A stretch of 35,543 nucleotides of DNA from an uncultured Collinsella sp. (GCA_959605475.1 CAUHFS010000025.1:1-35543), one strand, 5' to 3'; shown: positions 14,728-23,165, counted from the stretch's first letter. A program made the numbers and translations. Notes: a model not told the origin generated them from the letters alone.

Positions 14728-15759
14728 CTAAACCCGCTCCGCGATCTCGTGAATGAGGTAGTCGGTCTTTTCCCAGCCCAGGCACGGATCGGTGATCGAC
14801 TTGCCAAAGACGCCGCCGTCGACCGGCTGGTTGCCGTCCTCAAGGTAGGACTCGATCATAAAGCCCTTGACCAGCCTGGAGATAGCTTCGTTGCGGCGGC
14901 AGCTGTCGAGCACCTCCTTGCAAATGCGATACTGCTCCAGCGGACGCTTGCCCGAGTTGTCGTGGTTGCAGTCGATGACCGCTGCCGGATTGGCATAGCC
15001 GGCGTGCTCGGTATAGCGCTCGGCCAGGCGCTCGAGGTGCTCGTAGTGGTAGTTGGGGTAGGTGCGGCCGTCGAGGCCAATGTAGCCGCGCATGACGGCG
15101 TGCGCGAGCGGATTGCCGTCGCACTCGACCTCCCAGTTGCGGAAGATGAAGCTCTGGTGCGCCTGCGCAGCGTAAATGGAGTTGAGCATAACGGTGGTAG
15201 AGCCGGCAGTGGGATTCTTCATGCCCACAGGCACCGAAATGCCACTCGACACCAGACGGTGTTCCTGGTTCTCGACCGAGCGCGCGCCCACGGCGACATA
15301 GCTCAGCAGGTCGACGAGGTACTGGTAGTTGGACGGGTAGAGCATCTCGTCGGCAGTGAAAAAGCCGGTCTCCTCGATGACGCGCAGGTGCATGTGGCGA
15401 ATGGCCTTGACGCCCTCGAGCAGGTCATCGGGTGCCTCGGGGTCGGGATTGTGCAGTAGGCCCTTGTAGCCAGTGCCCTTGGTGCGCGGCTTGTTGGTGT
15501 AGACACGCGGAATGATGATGAGCTTATCCTTGACCTCCTCGGCGGTCTTGGCCAGGCGGTTCATGTACTCGAGGACCGAATCCTCGCGGTCGGCAGAGCA
15601 CGGGCCGATGATGAGCACCTTACGTGCGTCCTCGCCGGTAAAGACCTTGGCGACTTCGGCATCGAATGCCTGCTTCTTGGCGGTAAGCTCGGCGGAGAGC
15701 GGCATTTCCTCGCGGATCTCCATGGGGATCGGCAACCTGCGTTTGAATTCCATGGCCAT
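14728..15759 (-). CDS. 3-deoxy-7-phosphoheptulonate (DAHP) synthase, class I
   Basis: This enzyme condenses phosphoenolpyruvate and erythrose 4-phosphate, the first step of the shikimate pathway to aromatic amino acids. The 343-aa length and the sequence fit the AroF/G/H type: IIGPCSADRED at about 49-59, PRVYTNKPRTKGTGYKGL, the KNPTAGS-type segment, DCNHDNSGKRP and a C-terminal GKSITDPCLGWE block. Which of the aroF, aroG or aroH subtypes it matches by feedback control cannot be told. ATG 15759 (MAMEFKRR) has GAGGAGG six bases upstream; the frame opens five codons earlier without support. It stands alone, with a 576-bp upstream region that contains two repeat elements. Its promoter must lie in that region. 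Confidence 0.9.
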   Translation of the reverse strand: MAMEFKRRLPIPMEIREEMPLSAELTAKKQAFDAEVAKVFTGEDARKVLIIGPCSADREDSVLEYMNRLAKTAEEVKDKLIIIPRVYTNKPRTKGTGYKGLLHNPDPEAPDDLLEGVKAIRHMHLRVIEETGFFTADEMLYPSNYQYLVDLLSYVAVGARSVENQEHRLVSSGISVPVGMKNPTAGSTTVMLNSIYAAQAHQSFIFRNWEVECDGNPLAHAVMRGYIGLDGRTYPNYHYEHLERLAERYTEHAGYANPAAVIDCNHDNSGKRPLEQYRICKEVLDSCRRNEAISRLVKGFMIESYLEDGNQPVDGGVFGKSITDPCLGWEKTDYLIHEIAERV

Positions 15760-15863
15760 ACGGGGCCTCCTCAATCAATTGATGGCATCGAGAACATTGT
15801 CGAATGCTCGGCATTATCCGCTGTCGCACGCTAAAGTGCAACCCCTCGCCGCCCCGAAACCTA

Positions 15864-15904
15864 CCAAAAAGGGACAGGTTTATTTTGGCAGGTTTTATCT
15901 GGGC
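15864..15904 (-). repeat. 41-bp dispersed repeat, copy 2
   Basis: On the minus strand this is the same 41-base sequence as 13585-13625, with one substitution. It lies about 105 bp upstream of the DAHP synthase start. Read on the plus strand it starts CCAAAAAGGGACAGG, in line with the GGGACA-type repeats of the window. Confidence 0.75.
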
Positions 15905-15977
15905 AAACGTCGGCGGATGCCGGGAGGGAGCTGCGCCGCGCGGGACCCTAAGGCTGTTGTCGGTTCCCCGGGAAACA

Positions 15978-16215
15978 CCCCGTGGACAAAAAATGCCAAA
16001 TATGAGTACTGTTGCTATCTCAGTGCCATATCGTCATCACAAAATAATGGACATAATAGTAAATATGTTCATTAACGTAAGCACATATAAGTCCGCTATT
16101 GGGCTGTTTGATCAATTTAGGAGCGCGTGCAAGCCGTGTGAGCAGCATTTGGTGCTGTTTTGGCTGTTACTAAAAAGGTGACAGTACTCATATTTGCCAT
16201 TTTTTGCCCACGGGG
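15978..16215. mobile_element. 238-bp element with 35-bp terminal inverted repeats
   Basis: Arms 15978-16012 (starting CCCCGTGGACAAAAAATG) and 16181-16215 are complementary at 33 of 35 positions. They enclose 168 bp that is clearly more AT-rich than its surroundings and has no convincing reading frame. The form fits a MITE-like non-autonomous element, or an invertible promoter segment upstream of DAHP synthase. No convincing target duplication is visible, and no transposase or invertase gene is in the window. Confidence 0.55.
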
Positions 16216-16269
16216 CTTGGAGTGGGCTGTCAATCAGGTCCTAGGGGAGGCAGTTCGAGGCCCAAAGGA

Positions 16270-16311
16270 CACAAAACGGGGGCGCAGTTCATTCTGCGTC
16301 CCCGTTTTGTG
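16270..16311. terminator. Bidirectional-type terminator after ABC exporter
   Basis: An 18-bp stem with one G-T pair (16270-16287 with 16294-16311) encloses TTCATT; the arms begin CACAAAACGGGG. The A/T-rich stem base can serve as the U-tract in either direction. It lies 25 bp past the minus-strand ABC gene end at 16336. Confidence 0.75.
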
Positions 16312-16335
16312 TATTGCGGTTGTTTGCCGCCGGTT

Positions 16336-18192
16336 TTACGCCGCTTCGTCGAACTGCGAGTTGTACAGGTCGGCGTAGAAGCCGCCCTGGGCGAGCAACT
16401 CGTCGTGTGTGCCCTTCTCGACGATGTCGCCGTCGCGAATCACCAAGATTACGTCGGCGTTGCGGATCGTGGACAGGCGATGCGCGATGACAAAGCTCGT
16501 GCGGCCCTGCATCAGCGCATCCATGGCGCGCTGAATGAGCTCCTCGGTACGGGTATCGACGTTGGAAGTCGCCTCGTCCAGAATCAGTGCCGGGCGGTCG
16601 GCCAAAATGGCACGGGCGATGGTCACGAGCTGGCGCTGACCCTGCGACAGATTGGTGCCCTCCTCGTTGATCATAAAGTCGTAGCCACCGGCGAGCGTAT
16701 GGATAAAGTGGTCACAGCGCGCTGCGCGTGCGGCGGCTTCGACCTCGGCATCGCTTGCATCGGGACGTCCGTAGCGGATGTTCTCGCGGATCGTGCCGTT
16801 AAACAGCCAGGTATCCTGCAGCACCATGGCAAACTCGCCGCGCAGTGCCGCGCGGTCCCAGTCGCGCACGTCGACACCCTCAACGCGCAGCGAACCGCCG
16901 TCCACATCGTAGAAGCGCTGCAGCAGCTTAATGAGCGTGGTCTTGCCGGCGCCGGTGGGACCGACGATGGCGATGGTCTGGCCGGGCTGCGCCTCGCAGC
17001 TAAAGTCGTGGATGATGGTCTTGTCCGGCGTGTAGCCAAACTTGACATGGTCAAACTCCACGTGGCCGGGACGCTTCTCGGGGATCTGCGCGTCGGCCTT
17101 CTGCTCCTCCTCGGGCGCGGCCAAGAACTCAAAGACACGCTCGGTGGCGGCGGCCATCGACTGCATCGTGTTGCTCACGTTGCCCAGCTGCTGCACGGGC
17201 TGCGTAAAGTTGCGAACGTACTGGATAAAGCTCTGAATATCGCCAGGCGTGGCATTGCCGGTCAGCGCGAGCTGCGCGCCCACCACGACGACGCCCACGT
17301 AGCCCATGTTGCCCACCAAGCTCATAAGCGGCATCATCAGGCCCGACAGGAACTGCGAGCGCCAGCCACTAATAAAGAGGCGGTCGTTTTGACGGTCGAA
17401 CTCCTCGATCGAGGCCTCGGCGCGGTCGAACACCTGAATGACGTTCTGGCCGGCAAAGTCCTCCTCGATAATGCCGTTGACGGTGCCCAGGACCTGCTGC
17501 TGCTCGCGGAAGTACGGCTGCGAGAAGTGAATCATTACGGTTAGGATAATCGCGGCTGCCGGCAGCGTGAGCACGGTGACGCCGGTAAGTGGCAGGCTGA
17601 TCGACAGCATCATGACGAGCACGCCGATAATCTGCGTCACTGACGTGATGAGCTGCGTCACGCTCTGGTTGAGTGACTGACCCAGCGTATCGACGTCGTT
17701 GGTGATGCGGCTGAGCACGTCGCCCTTGCTGTGGCCGTTGAAGTAGCTCATCGGCACGACGGCGATCTTGGCGGCGATCTCCTTGCGCATGCGGTAGCAA
17801 ATCTTTTGCGTGACGCCGGTCATAAGCCAGCCTTGGATGAGGCTGCAAACAGAGCTTGCCAGATACAGGCAGAGCAAAAAGCCGAGCGTCTTGGCGATCC
17901 AGGCAAAGTCGACATCGCCGGTACCGTTGACCTTGGCAACCAGGCCTTCGAACAGTTTGGTGGTAACCTGGCCGAGCACCTTGGGCCCCACAATGTTAAA
18001 GATGACCGAGCACACGGCGAAGGCGACGGCGGCAAACACGGCAATCTTGTGCTGGCCGATATAGCCGAGCAGCTGCCTCATGGTGCCCTTAAAGTCCTTG
18101 GCCTTTTCGCCGCGACGCATGCCGCCCATGCGGCCCATGGGACCGCGCTGGCGGGTGGGCTTGGGAATCTGAGTCTTGGTCTCGTCTGCCAT
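16336..18192 (-). CDS. ABC exporter, canonical-site subunit
   Basis: A 618-aa half-transporter: six membrane helices (about residues 40-320) fused to an ATPase domain. Walker A is GPTGAGKTT at about 409, the signature reads LSQGQ near 514, Walker B is LILDEATS near 535 with the catalytic Glu, and the switch His is in AHRLST near 567. The gene order, the overlap with the upstream exporter gene and the degenerate residues in that partner indicate a heterodimeric exporter with one active and one weak ATP site, as in the BmrCD/TM287-288 type. The N-terminus is Met-, Arg- and Gly-rich. ATG 18192 overlaps the upstream TAA stop, with GGAGG nine bases before it. Drugs, lipids or peptides are possible substrates. 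Confidence 0.88.
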   Translation of the reverse strand: MADETKTQIPKPTRQRGPMGRMGGMRRGEKAKDFKGTMRQLLGYIGQHKIAVFAAVAFAVCSVIFNIVGPKVLGQVTTKLFEGLVAKVNGTGDVDFAWIAKTLGFLLCLYLASSVCSLIQGWLMTGVTQKICYRMRKEIAAKIAVVPMSYFNGHSKGDVLSRITNDVDTLGQSLNQSVTQLITSVTQIIGVLVMMLSISLPLTGVTVLTLPAAAIILTVMIHFSQPYFREQQQVLGTVNGIIEEDFAGQNVIQVFDRAEASIEEFDRQNDRLFISGWRSQFLSGLMMPLMSLVGNMGYVGVVVVGAQLALTGNATPGDIQSFIQYVRNFTQPVQQLGNVSNTMQSMAAATERVFEFLAAPEEEQKADAQIPEKRPGHVEFDHVKFGYTPDKTIIHDFSCEAQPGQTIAIVGPTGAGKTTLIKLLQRFYDVDGGSLRVEGVDVRDWDRAALRGEFAMVLQDTWLFNGTIRENIRYGRPDASDAEVEAAARAARCDHFIHTLAGGYDFMINEEGTNLSQGQRQLVTIARAILADRPALILDEATSNVDTRTEELIQRAMDALMQGRTSFVIAHRLSTIRNADVILVIRDGDIVEKGTHDELLAQGGFYADLYNSQFDEAA

Positions 18193-20558
18193 TAGCACTC
18201 GCCTCCTTCCATAACGGCTGCAATTTCTTCTTGGGTGAGCCCCAGCTCCTCGGCGGAAAGCTGCGACTGTGCGATCTCCAGGTATGCCGGGCAGTTGTGC
18301 AGCAGCTCCTCGTGCGTGCCGGTGCCCACTACGTGGCCGTCGTCGAGCACGATAATTTGGTCGGCGTGCATGATGGTCGCGATGCGCTGGGCCACGACCA
18401 CGAGTGCGGCGTCGGTAACGTTTTTGGCCAGCTCCTCGCGCAGGCGCGCGTCGGTCTTGTAGTCGAGGGCGCTAAACGAGTCATCGAACACCACGACCTC
18501 GGGCTTTTTGGCCAACGCGCGGGCGATGGCCAGGCGTTGGCGCTGACCGCCCGAGACATTGGAGCCGCCCTGGCTGATGGGGGAGTCGTAGCCGCCCTCG
18601 CGCTCGGCGATAAAGTCTTCCGCCTGGGCGACGCGTGCTGCCTGGCGCATATCCTCGTCACTTACCATGTCGCCGGCAAACTTGAGGTTGCTCTCGACAG
18701 TGCCCGAGAACAGGCGCCCCTGCTGCGGGATGTAACCGATGCGGCGGCGAAGCTCGGAGAGGGTCATATCGCGCACGTCGATGCCGTCGAGCGAAATGCT
18801 GCCGCCCGTGACGTCGTACAGGCGCGGAATCAACTGTACAAGCGTGGACTTGCCTGAGCCCGTGGAACCAATGATGCCGAGCATCTGGCCGGCGTGCGCG
18901 GTGAAGTTTACGCCGCTAATGACGTCGGCGCGGGCATCGGGATACTGGAAGCTCACGTCACGGAAGGTGAGCTCGCCGCGCGGCGCGCTGGCAGCGGGCA
19001 GTTTGGGCGAGGCGGGGTCGTTGATGCTCGTAGGGCAGGTGATGACCTCTTCCACGCGCTCGGCTGCGACCTCGGCGCGGGGCAGGATGACCGAAACCAT
19101 GGTGAGGATCATAAACGCCATGACGATCTGCATGGTGTAGGAGATAAACGCCATCATGTTGCCGACCTGCATCACGCCGTCGGACACGCCCTGCGCGCCA
19201 AACCACACAATGAGCACGGTGATGCAGTTCATGACGAGCATCATGAGCGGCATCATAAAGCTCATGGCGCGGTTGGTGTAGAGCTGCGTGGTCATCAGGT
19301 CGAGCGAAGCCTCGTCAAAACGCTCGAGCTCATGCTCTTCACGGTTGAACGAGCGGATAGGCATAAGGCCGTCGAGCAGCTCGCGGGCGGTAAGGTTCAC
19401 GCGGTCCACAAAGCTCTGCATCTTTTTGAACTTGGGCATGGTGAGGCCCATAAGCACGCCGACGACGGCCGAGACCGCGATGATGGCCACGGCGATGGTC
19501 CACTCCAGGCCGGTATGGTTGGCCAGGACGCGCATGACGGCGACGATGCCCATGACGGGGGCCATCAGACACATGCGGATAAACAGGGTTGCGGCCATCT
19601 GGATCTGCTGAATGTCGTTGGTACAGCGGGTGATGAGCGAGGCTTGGCTAAACTTGCCCACCTCGGCCGGCGAGAAGTGCATAACCTTGTTGAAGGTCTC
19701 GCGGCGCAGGTCGCGGGCGATGGAGCAGGCGGTGCGCGAAGCCACGGCACCGGTCAGGATGGTGGCGACGAGCGACACAAGGCACAGACCAAACATCGTG
19801 GTCGCCATGCGGCCCAGGTAGGCGTTCTGCACGTCGGCGGGGTCGATGCCCTGCGCCTTGTACTCGTCTTGCACATAGCTCACGGCGCGTTGGGTCACGA
19901 TGGAGCCCGACATGGAGCCCATTTTGTCCGCCATATCGTTGGCGCCCTCGACGAGCTTGCCCTGGTCGATTAGGCCGCCTTCAACGCCTAGACGCAGACC
20001 CTTCATGGTGATCTTGCCGCCGTCGGCATCAATCTGCTTTTGCATGTTCTGCGCCGCTGCGGCCTTCTGCTGCATCTCGGCGAGCTGCTCGGGCGTCATC
20101 GCCGCCATCTGCTCGGGGGAGGGCATGGCCTGGGCGGTGCTGTTGTCTTGTTCGTTGGACGTGCCCATCATGTCGCCCATGGAGCCAGCGTCGATGCCCT
20201 GGTTGAGCGAAAGGACGACGGTCTCGGGCAGGCTCATAATGTCAGCAATCTTGCCGCCATCGGTGCGCTCTTCCTCGGTGCCCTTGTACGTCCGAATGCC
20301 GTTGTTGTCTGCCTTGCTAAACACGGCCTCCACAGCTTTGGCATCCTTGGCGCTCATAAAGAGCTTGAGGTCATCGAGCGATTCGGCGCGAATGGTGTCG
20401 GGTACGGGCGAGGCGATGCCGCCTTGCTGCACGCCCACATCGACGATGTCACTCATATACGTAGGTAGCGCTAGGTCGGCATTGCAGCTGATTACGATAA
20501 GTACGATAGCCGTGAGTAGCGCCAGGATATGCCTTTTAAAGAGCTTGAGAATCCTCAC
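18192..20558 (-). CDS. ABC exporter, degenerate-site subunit with large extracytoplasmic insert
   Basis: A 788-aa half-transporter, about 200 residues longer than usual. The extra sequence lies after the first membrane helix (about 45-250), where it should face outside. It includes a Met/Gln/Ala-rich stretch (MPSPEQMAAMTPEQLAEM and on). The ATPase part has Walker A GSTGSGKST near 562 and the canonical signature VSGGQ near 668. Walker B reads VVVFDDSFSALD near 689, with Asp where catalytic Glu is normal, and AQRIAT near 721 with Gln for the switch His. This is the expected pattern of the weak site in a heterodimer. The start is GTG 20558, whose GTGA overlaps the MarR stop, so translation is probably coupled. 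The MarR gene directly upstream probably regulates it. Confidence 0.88.
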   Translation of the reverse strand: MRILKLFKRHILALLTAIVLIVISCNADLALPTYMSDIVDVGVQQGGIASPVPDTIRAESLDDLKLFMSAKDAKAVEAVFSKADNNGIRTYKGTEEERTDGGKIADIMSLPETVVLSLNQGIDAGSMGDMMGTSNEQDNSTAQAMPSPEQMAAMTPEQLAEMQQKAAAAQNMQKQIDADGGKITMKGLRLGVEGGLIDQGKLVEGANDMADKMGSMSGSIVTQRAVSYVQDEYKAQGIDPADVQNAYLGRMATTMFGLCLVSLVATILTGAVASRTACSIARDLRRETFNKVMHFSPAEVGKFSQASLITRCTNDIQQIQMAATLFIRMCLMAPVMGIVAVMRVLANHTGLEWTIAVAIIAVSAVVGVLMGLTMPKFKKMQSFVDRVNLTARELLDGLMPIRSFNREEHELERFDEASLDLMTTQLYTNRAMSFMMPLMMLVMNCITVLIVWFGAQGVSDGVMQVGNMMAFISYTMQIVMAFMILTMVSVILPRAEVAAERVEEVITCPTSINDPASPKLPAASAPRGELTFRDVSFQYPDARADVISGVNFTAHAGQMLGIIGSTGSGKSTLVQLIPRLYDVTGGSISLDGIDVRDMTLSELRRRIGYIPQQGRLFSGTVESNLKFAGDMVSDEDMRQAARVAQAEDFIAEREGGYDSPISQGGSNVSGGQRQRLAIARALAKKPEVVVFDDSFSALDYKTDARLREELAKNVTDAALVVVAQRIATIMHADQIIVLDDGHVVGTGTHEELLHNCPAYLEIAQSQLSAEELGLTQEEIAAVMEGGEC

Positions 20559-21004
20559 TCGGCATCTCTCCTTTCTTGATTGCGATCGATAATTTCGTTG
20601 GCACGCCTTAGGAGGCGCACCATCTCTTGGGTATCTGTTTCGCCGAGCTGCTCGAGGAAGGCCGCGGTGCGTTTCTCGAATTCCCGACGTTTGATTTCGA
20701 GATCTTGTCGGCCTTTGTCGGTCACCGTGACGTGTACGCGACGACGGTCGGTCTTTGAGTGCTCGCGCTCGACCCAGCCCTTGGTTTCGAGGGCGCGCAG
20801 GATGTTGGCGATGCGGGCGCTCGAGACCCAGGCGCGATTTGCGAGTTCGCTCGGCGTGAGCGAACCGCCAGCGAGCATGAGGGCGCGCATGACAGCCATC
20901 TCGCCGCCGAGAGCTTTGTCCGCAGAGCGTGAAATGCGATGATGCATGCTGCCAAACTCAGTTAAGAGCTGACGCCCAAGCTCATGGAAATCGGTATCTT
21001 CCAC
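20555..21004 (-). CDS. MarR-family transcriptional regulator
   Basis: A 149-aa winged-helix regulator. The core LTPSELANRAWVSSARIANILRALETKGWVERE (about 49-81) is the DNA-binding helix-turn-helix, followed by the wing SKTDRRRVHVTVTDKG; the N- and C-terminal helices form the dimer interface. It heads an operon with the two ABC genes, overlapping the first by four bases, so it most likely represses its own exporter in response to a toxic compound. The start is GTG 21004 with AGGGG upstream on the minus strand. A long dyad (20993-21050) spans this start and ribosome site, consistent with autorepression. Confidence 0.88.
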   Translation of the reverse strand: MEDTDFHELGRQLLTEFGSMHHRISRSADKALGGEMAVMRALMLAGGSLTPSELANRAWVSSARIANILRALETKGWVEREHSKTDRRRVHVTVTDKGRQDLEIKRREFEKRTAAFLEQLGETDTQEMVRLLRRANEIIDRNQERRDAE

Positions 21005-21050
21005 CGAAAACCCCTAACACTAGAAACTATTTTCGGTGAAAGATGATACC
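20993..21050. promoter_or_regulatory. Extended dyad over the MarR start, likely operator
   Basis: CACCGAAAA (21002-21010) and TTTTCGGTG (21030-21038) pair perfectly with 19 bases between, and ATCTT/AAGAT and GGTATC/GATACC extend the symmetry outward with small interruptions. It covers the GTG start and ribosome site of the MarR gene. It may act as operator DNA, an mRNA hairpin, or both. Confidence 0.55.
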
Positions 21051-21112
21051 CGCATATTCGGGCCTCATTCAGTGGGCAATATAAAGAGCGCATAAAGAGT
21101 TAAAAAATTCAA

Positions 21113-21140
21113 TTGCTGAAACGTTTCAAAGAACTATTAT
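21113..21140 (+). promoter_or_regulatory. Promoter with LacI-type operator before SDR gene
   Basis: TTGCTG (21113-21118) and TATTAT (21135-21140) are -35 and -10 candidates spaced by 16 bases. The perfect 12-base palindrome TGAAACGTTTCA (21117-21128) lies over the -35/spacer region and has the central CG typical of LacI/GalR-family operators. No LacI-family gene is in the window, so the repressor would be encoded elsewhere. Confidence 0.6.
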
Positions 21141-21254
21141 GCCCGCGGTTAGGCGAGGGGTTGTCACCACCATGACGACTGGGACTCATTTATCGCCACG
21201 TGCGATGCTCCAACTTCCCGCAAGGAGACACCTTATATAAAGGGGGATGGAGTC

Positions 21255-22004
21255 ATGGCATTTGACTTCACGGGCAAGACCGCGATTGTCACGGGTGGCA
21301 CTCAGGGCATTGGCCTCGAGATCGCCAAGGGCATCGTCGCGGGCGGCGGACACGTCGCGCTCATCGCAAGGAACGCTGCCAAGGGCGAGGCCGCTGTGGC
21401 CGAGCTTGGCGAGGGCAACAAGTTCTATCAGCTCGATGTTGCCGATGCGCCTAAGGCGCGTGAGACCGTCGAGCAGATTTTTACGGACCTGCCGCAAACC
21501 AACATCCTGATCAACTGCGCTGGCGTCATCAGCACCAAGAAGTTCGACGAGATCGATGACACCGAGTGGCGTCGCACCATCGACATCAACCTCAACGGCA
21601 CCTTTACCATGATGAACGCCGTGTACCCGCACTTTAAGGCGGCCCATGCCGGCACTATCGTCAACGTGAGCTCTGTTGCTGGCAAGATCGGCGGCGGCCT
21701 GCTCGGCACCGCTGCCTACGCCAGCTCCAAAGCCGGTGTTAACGGTCTAACCAAGGCAGTCGCCAAGGAAGGCGGCAAGTTTGGCGTCCGCTGCAACGCC
21801 GTGTGCCCGTCGCTCACCCTTACCGATATGACCTCGATTCTCTCTGACGAGAACTCTCAGCGCATCATCAACGGTATTCCTCTGGGCCGCGCCGCCCAGG
21901 CCAGCGAGCCTGCGCAGATGGTGCTCTTCTTCGCTTCCGACCTCGCTAGCTTCGTGAACGGCGAGATCGGTGACTGCGACGGTGGCATCGTTCTGGACGG
22001 GTAA
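21255..22004 (+). CDS. Short-chain dehydrogenase/reductase, KduD-like by context
   Basis: A 249-aa NAD(P)-dependent oxidoreductase with the classical SDR layout: cofactor loop TGGTQGIG (13-20), NCAG (87-90), catalytic Ser140 in VNVSSVAG, and Tyr155-x-x-x-Lys159 in YASSK. It ends with the usual GGIVLDG. The next gene encodes a 2-keto-3-deoxygluconate permease. A role as a sugar-acid dehydrogenase of the 2-deoxygluconate/KduD type in hexuronate catabolism is therefore likely, but 3-oxoacyl reductases look similar and the substrate is not proven. ATG 21255 follows a GGGGGATGGAG region. A LacI-type operator lies upstream, and a hairpin separates it from the permease gene. Confidence 0.82.
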   Translation: MAFDFTGKTAIVTGGTQGIGLEIAKGIVAGGGHVALIARNAAKGEAAVAELGEGNKFYQLDVADAPKARETVEQIFTDLPQTNILINCAGVISTKKFDEIDDTEWRRTIDINLNGTFTMMNAVYPHFKAAHAGTIVNVSSVAGKIGGGLLGTAAYASSKAGVNGLTKAVAKEGGKFGVRCNAVCPSLTLTDMTSILSDENSQRIINGIPLGRAAQASEPAQMVLFFASDLASFVNGEIGDCDGGIVLDG

Positions 22005-22023
22005 TACCCCGCGACGTTAATTC

Positions 22024-22063
22024 GGCGACGGCTCCTGCGACTCGGGACCGTCGCCTTCTTTCT
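22024..22063 (+). terminator. Hairpin between SDR and permease genes
   Basis: GGCGACGG (22024-22031) pairs with CCGTCGCC (22048-22055), followed by TTCTTTCT. It could allow partial termination and lower permease expression, since no separate promoter is obvious in the remaining 50 bp. Confidence 0.5.
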
Positions 22064-22112
22064 GACAAAGGCGCGTGCGGCTACGATTCGCATGCATCCA
22101 AAGGAGATATAT

Positions 22113-23126
22113 ATGAGTGAATCGACTGCGGTGGAGGCGCCGGCGGCAAAGGAGCCGTTCTTTAAGATGTCCTCCATCCCGGGTGCCAATATTTTGGTGC
22201 CGCTTTTGTTGGGCTGCCTGCTCAACACGCTGTTCCCCGATCTGTTCAAAACGCTCGGCAGCTTTACGCTCGGCATGACCCAGCAGGGCGCAGGCCCGCT
22301 TGTTGGCGCTTTTTTGCTCATCGTCGGTACGACGATTTCGTTTAAGAGCGCTCCTGCCGCCGCTGCCCGCGGCGCCATCATCATCGCCGTCAAGCAGATC
22401 GTGGTCGTTGCCGTGTCGCTGCTCATCCTTTATGTATTCAACGACAACCTGTTTGGCATCTCTGCCATGGTGATGCTGGCCGCTTGCACCGGCGCCAACA
22501 ACGCTATGTACGCTGGTCTGATGGGCACCATGGGCAATGAGGCCGAGCGTGGCGCCGTCGCCATCACCACGCTGGTTGTCGGCCCTCCGGTCACGATGAT
22601 CGTGCTCGGCGCTGCCGGTCAGGCTCCGATCGGCTGGTCGCTCGTGGGCGCCATCCTGCCGATCGTCGTCGGCATTATTCTGGGTAACCTCTTCCCCAGC
22701 TTTAAGAAGATGATGGCACCGGCACTTTCCGCCATCATCGTGCTCGTCTTCTTTGCCATGGGCTCGACCATGACCTTTGGCCAGCTCATTAATGGCGGTC
22801 TTCCCGGTATTCTGCTCGGCGTGATCTGCTCGGTGGTCTTTGCAATTCCCGTCATCGCGGTTGATAAGCTCACGGGCGGTACGGGTGTCGCAGGTGCAGC
22901 CATTTCGAGCTGCGCCGGAGCCAATGTGGCCACGCCTGCTGCCATGGCAAGCGTCAACGGGGCCATGTACGGTGGTGCCGTGCTCGCGACGGCTACGGCA
23001 CAGGTTGCTGCCTGCGCAATCGTGACGGCTATTTTGACCCCGCTGGTCACCAGCTGGTGCTACAAGCATTTTGAGGGCCAGGGCCACAGCAAGGCAACGA
23101 CCGACAAGGCCGCCGCAGCCGCCTAA
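22113..23126 (+). CDS. kdgT: 2-keto-3-deoxygluconate permease
   Basis: A 337-aa inner-membrane secondary transporter of the KdgT family, importing 2-keto-3-deoxygluconate with protons. It has about ten hydrophobic segments. Family blocks visible are KMSSIPGANILVPLLLG near the start, GPPVTMIVLGAAG, PGILLGV and the late GTGVAGAAISSCAGANVATPA stretch, where E. coli KdgT has a close equivalent. ATG 22113 has AAGGAG at 22101-22106; an in-frame ATG 21 bases earlier lacks a site. It shares the locus with the SDR gene, giving a small sugar-acid module. A strong hairpin follows at 23166-23201. Confidence 0.85.
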   Translation: MSESTAVEAPAAKEPFFKMSSIPGANILVPLLLGCLLNTLFPDLFKTLGSFTLGMTQQGAGPLVGAFLLIVGTTISFKSAPAAAARGAIIIAVKQIVVVAVSLLILYVFNDNLFGISAMVMLAACTGANNAMYAGLMGTMGNEAERGAVAITTLVVGPPVTMIVLGAAGQAPIGWSLVGAILPIVVGIILGNLFPSFKKMMAPALSAIIVLVFFAMGSTMTFGQLINGGLPGILLGVICSVVFAIPVIAVDKLTGGTGVAGAAISSCAGANVATPAAMASVNGAMYGGAVLATATAQVAACAIVTAILTPLVTSWCYKHFEGQGHSKATTDKAAAAA

Positions 23127-23165
23127 TGCCAAGCGGCAATCAAAGCTAAAAAACTAGCCACGCCT

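Noticed and set aside
16204..17544. Long plus-strand frame opposite the ABC exporter gene
   Set aside because: The opposite strand encodes an unmistakable ABC ATPase. Plus-strand frames at 18894-19973, 14749-15459, 30079-31062 and 31174-32634 were rejected for the same reason.
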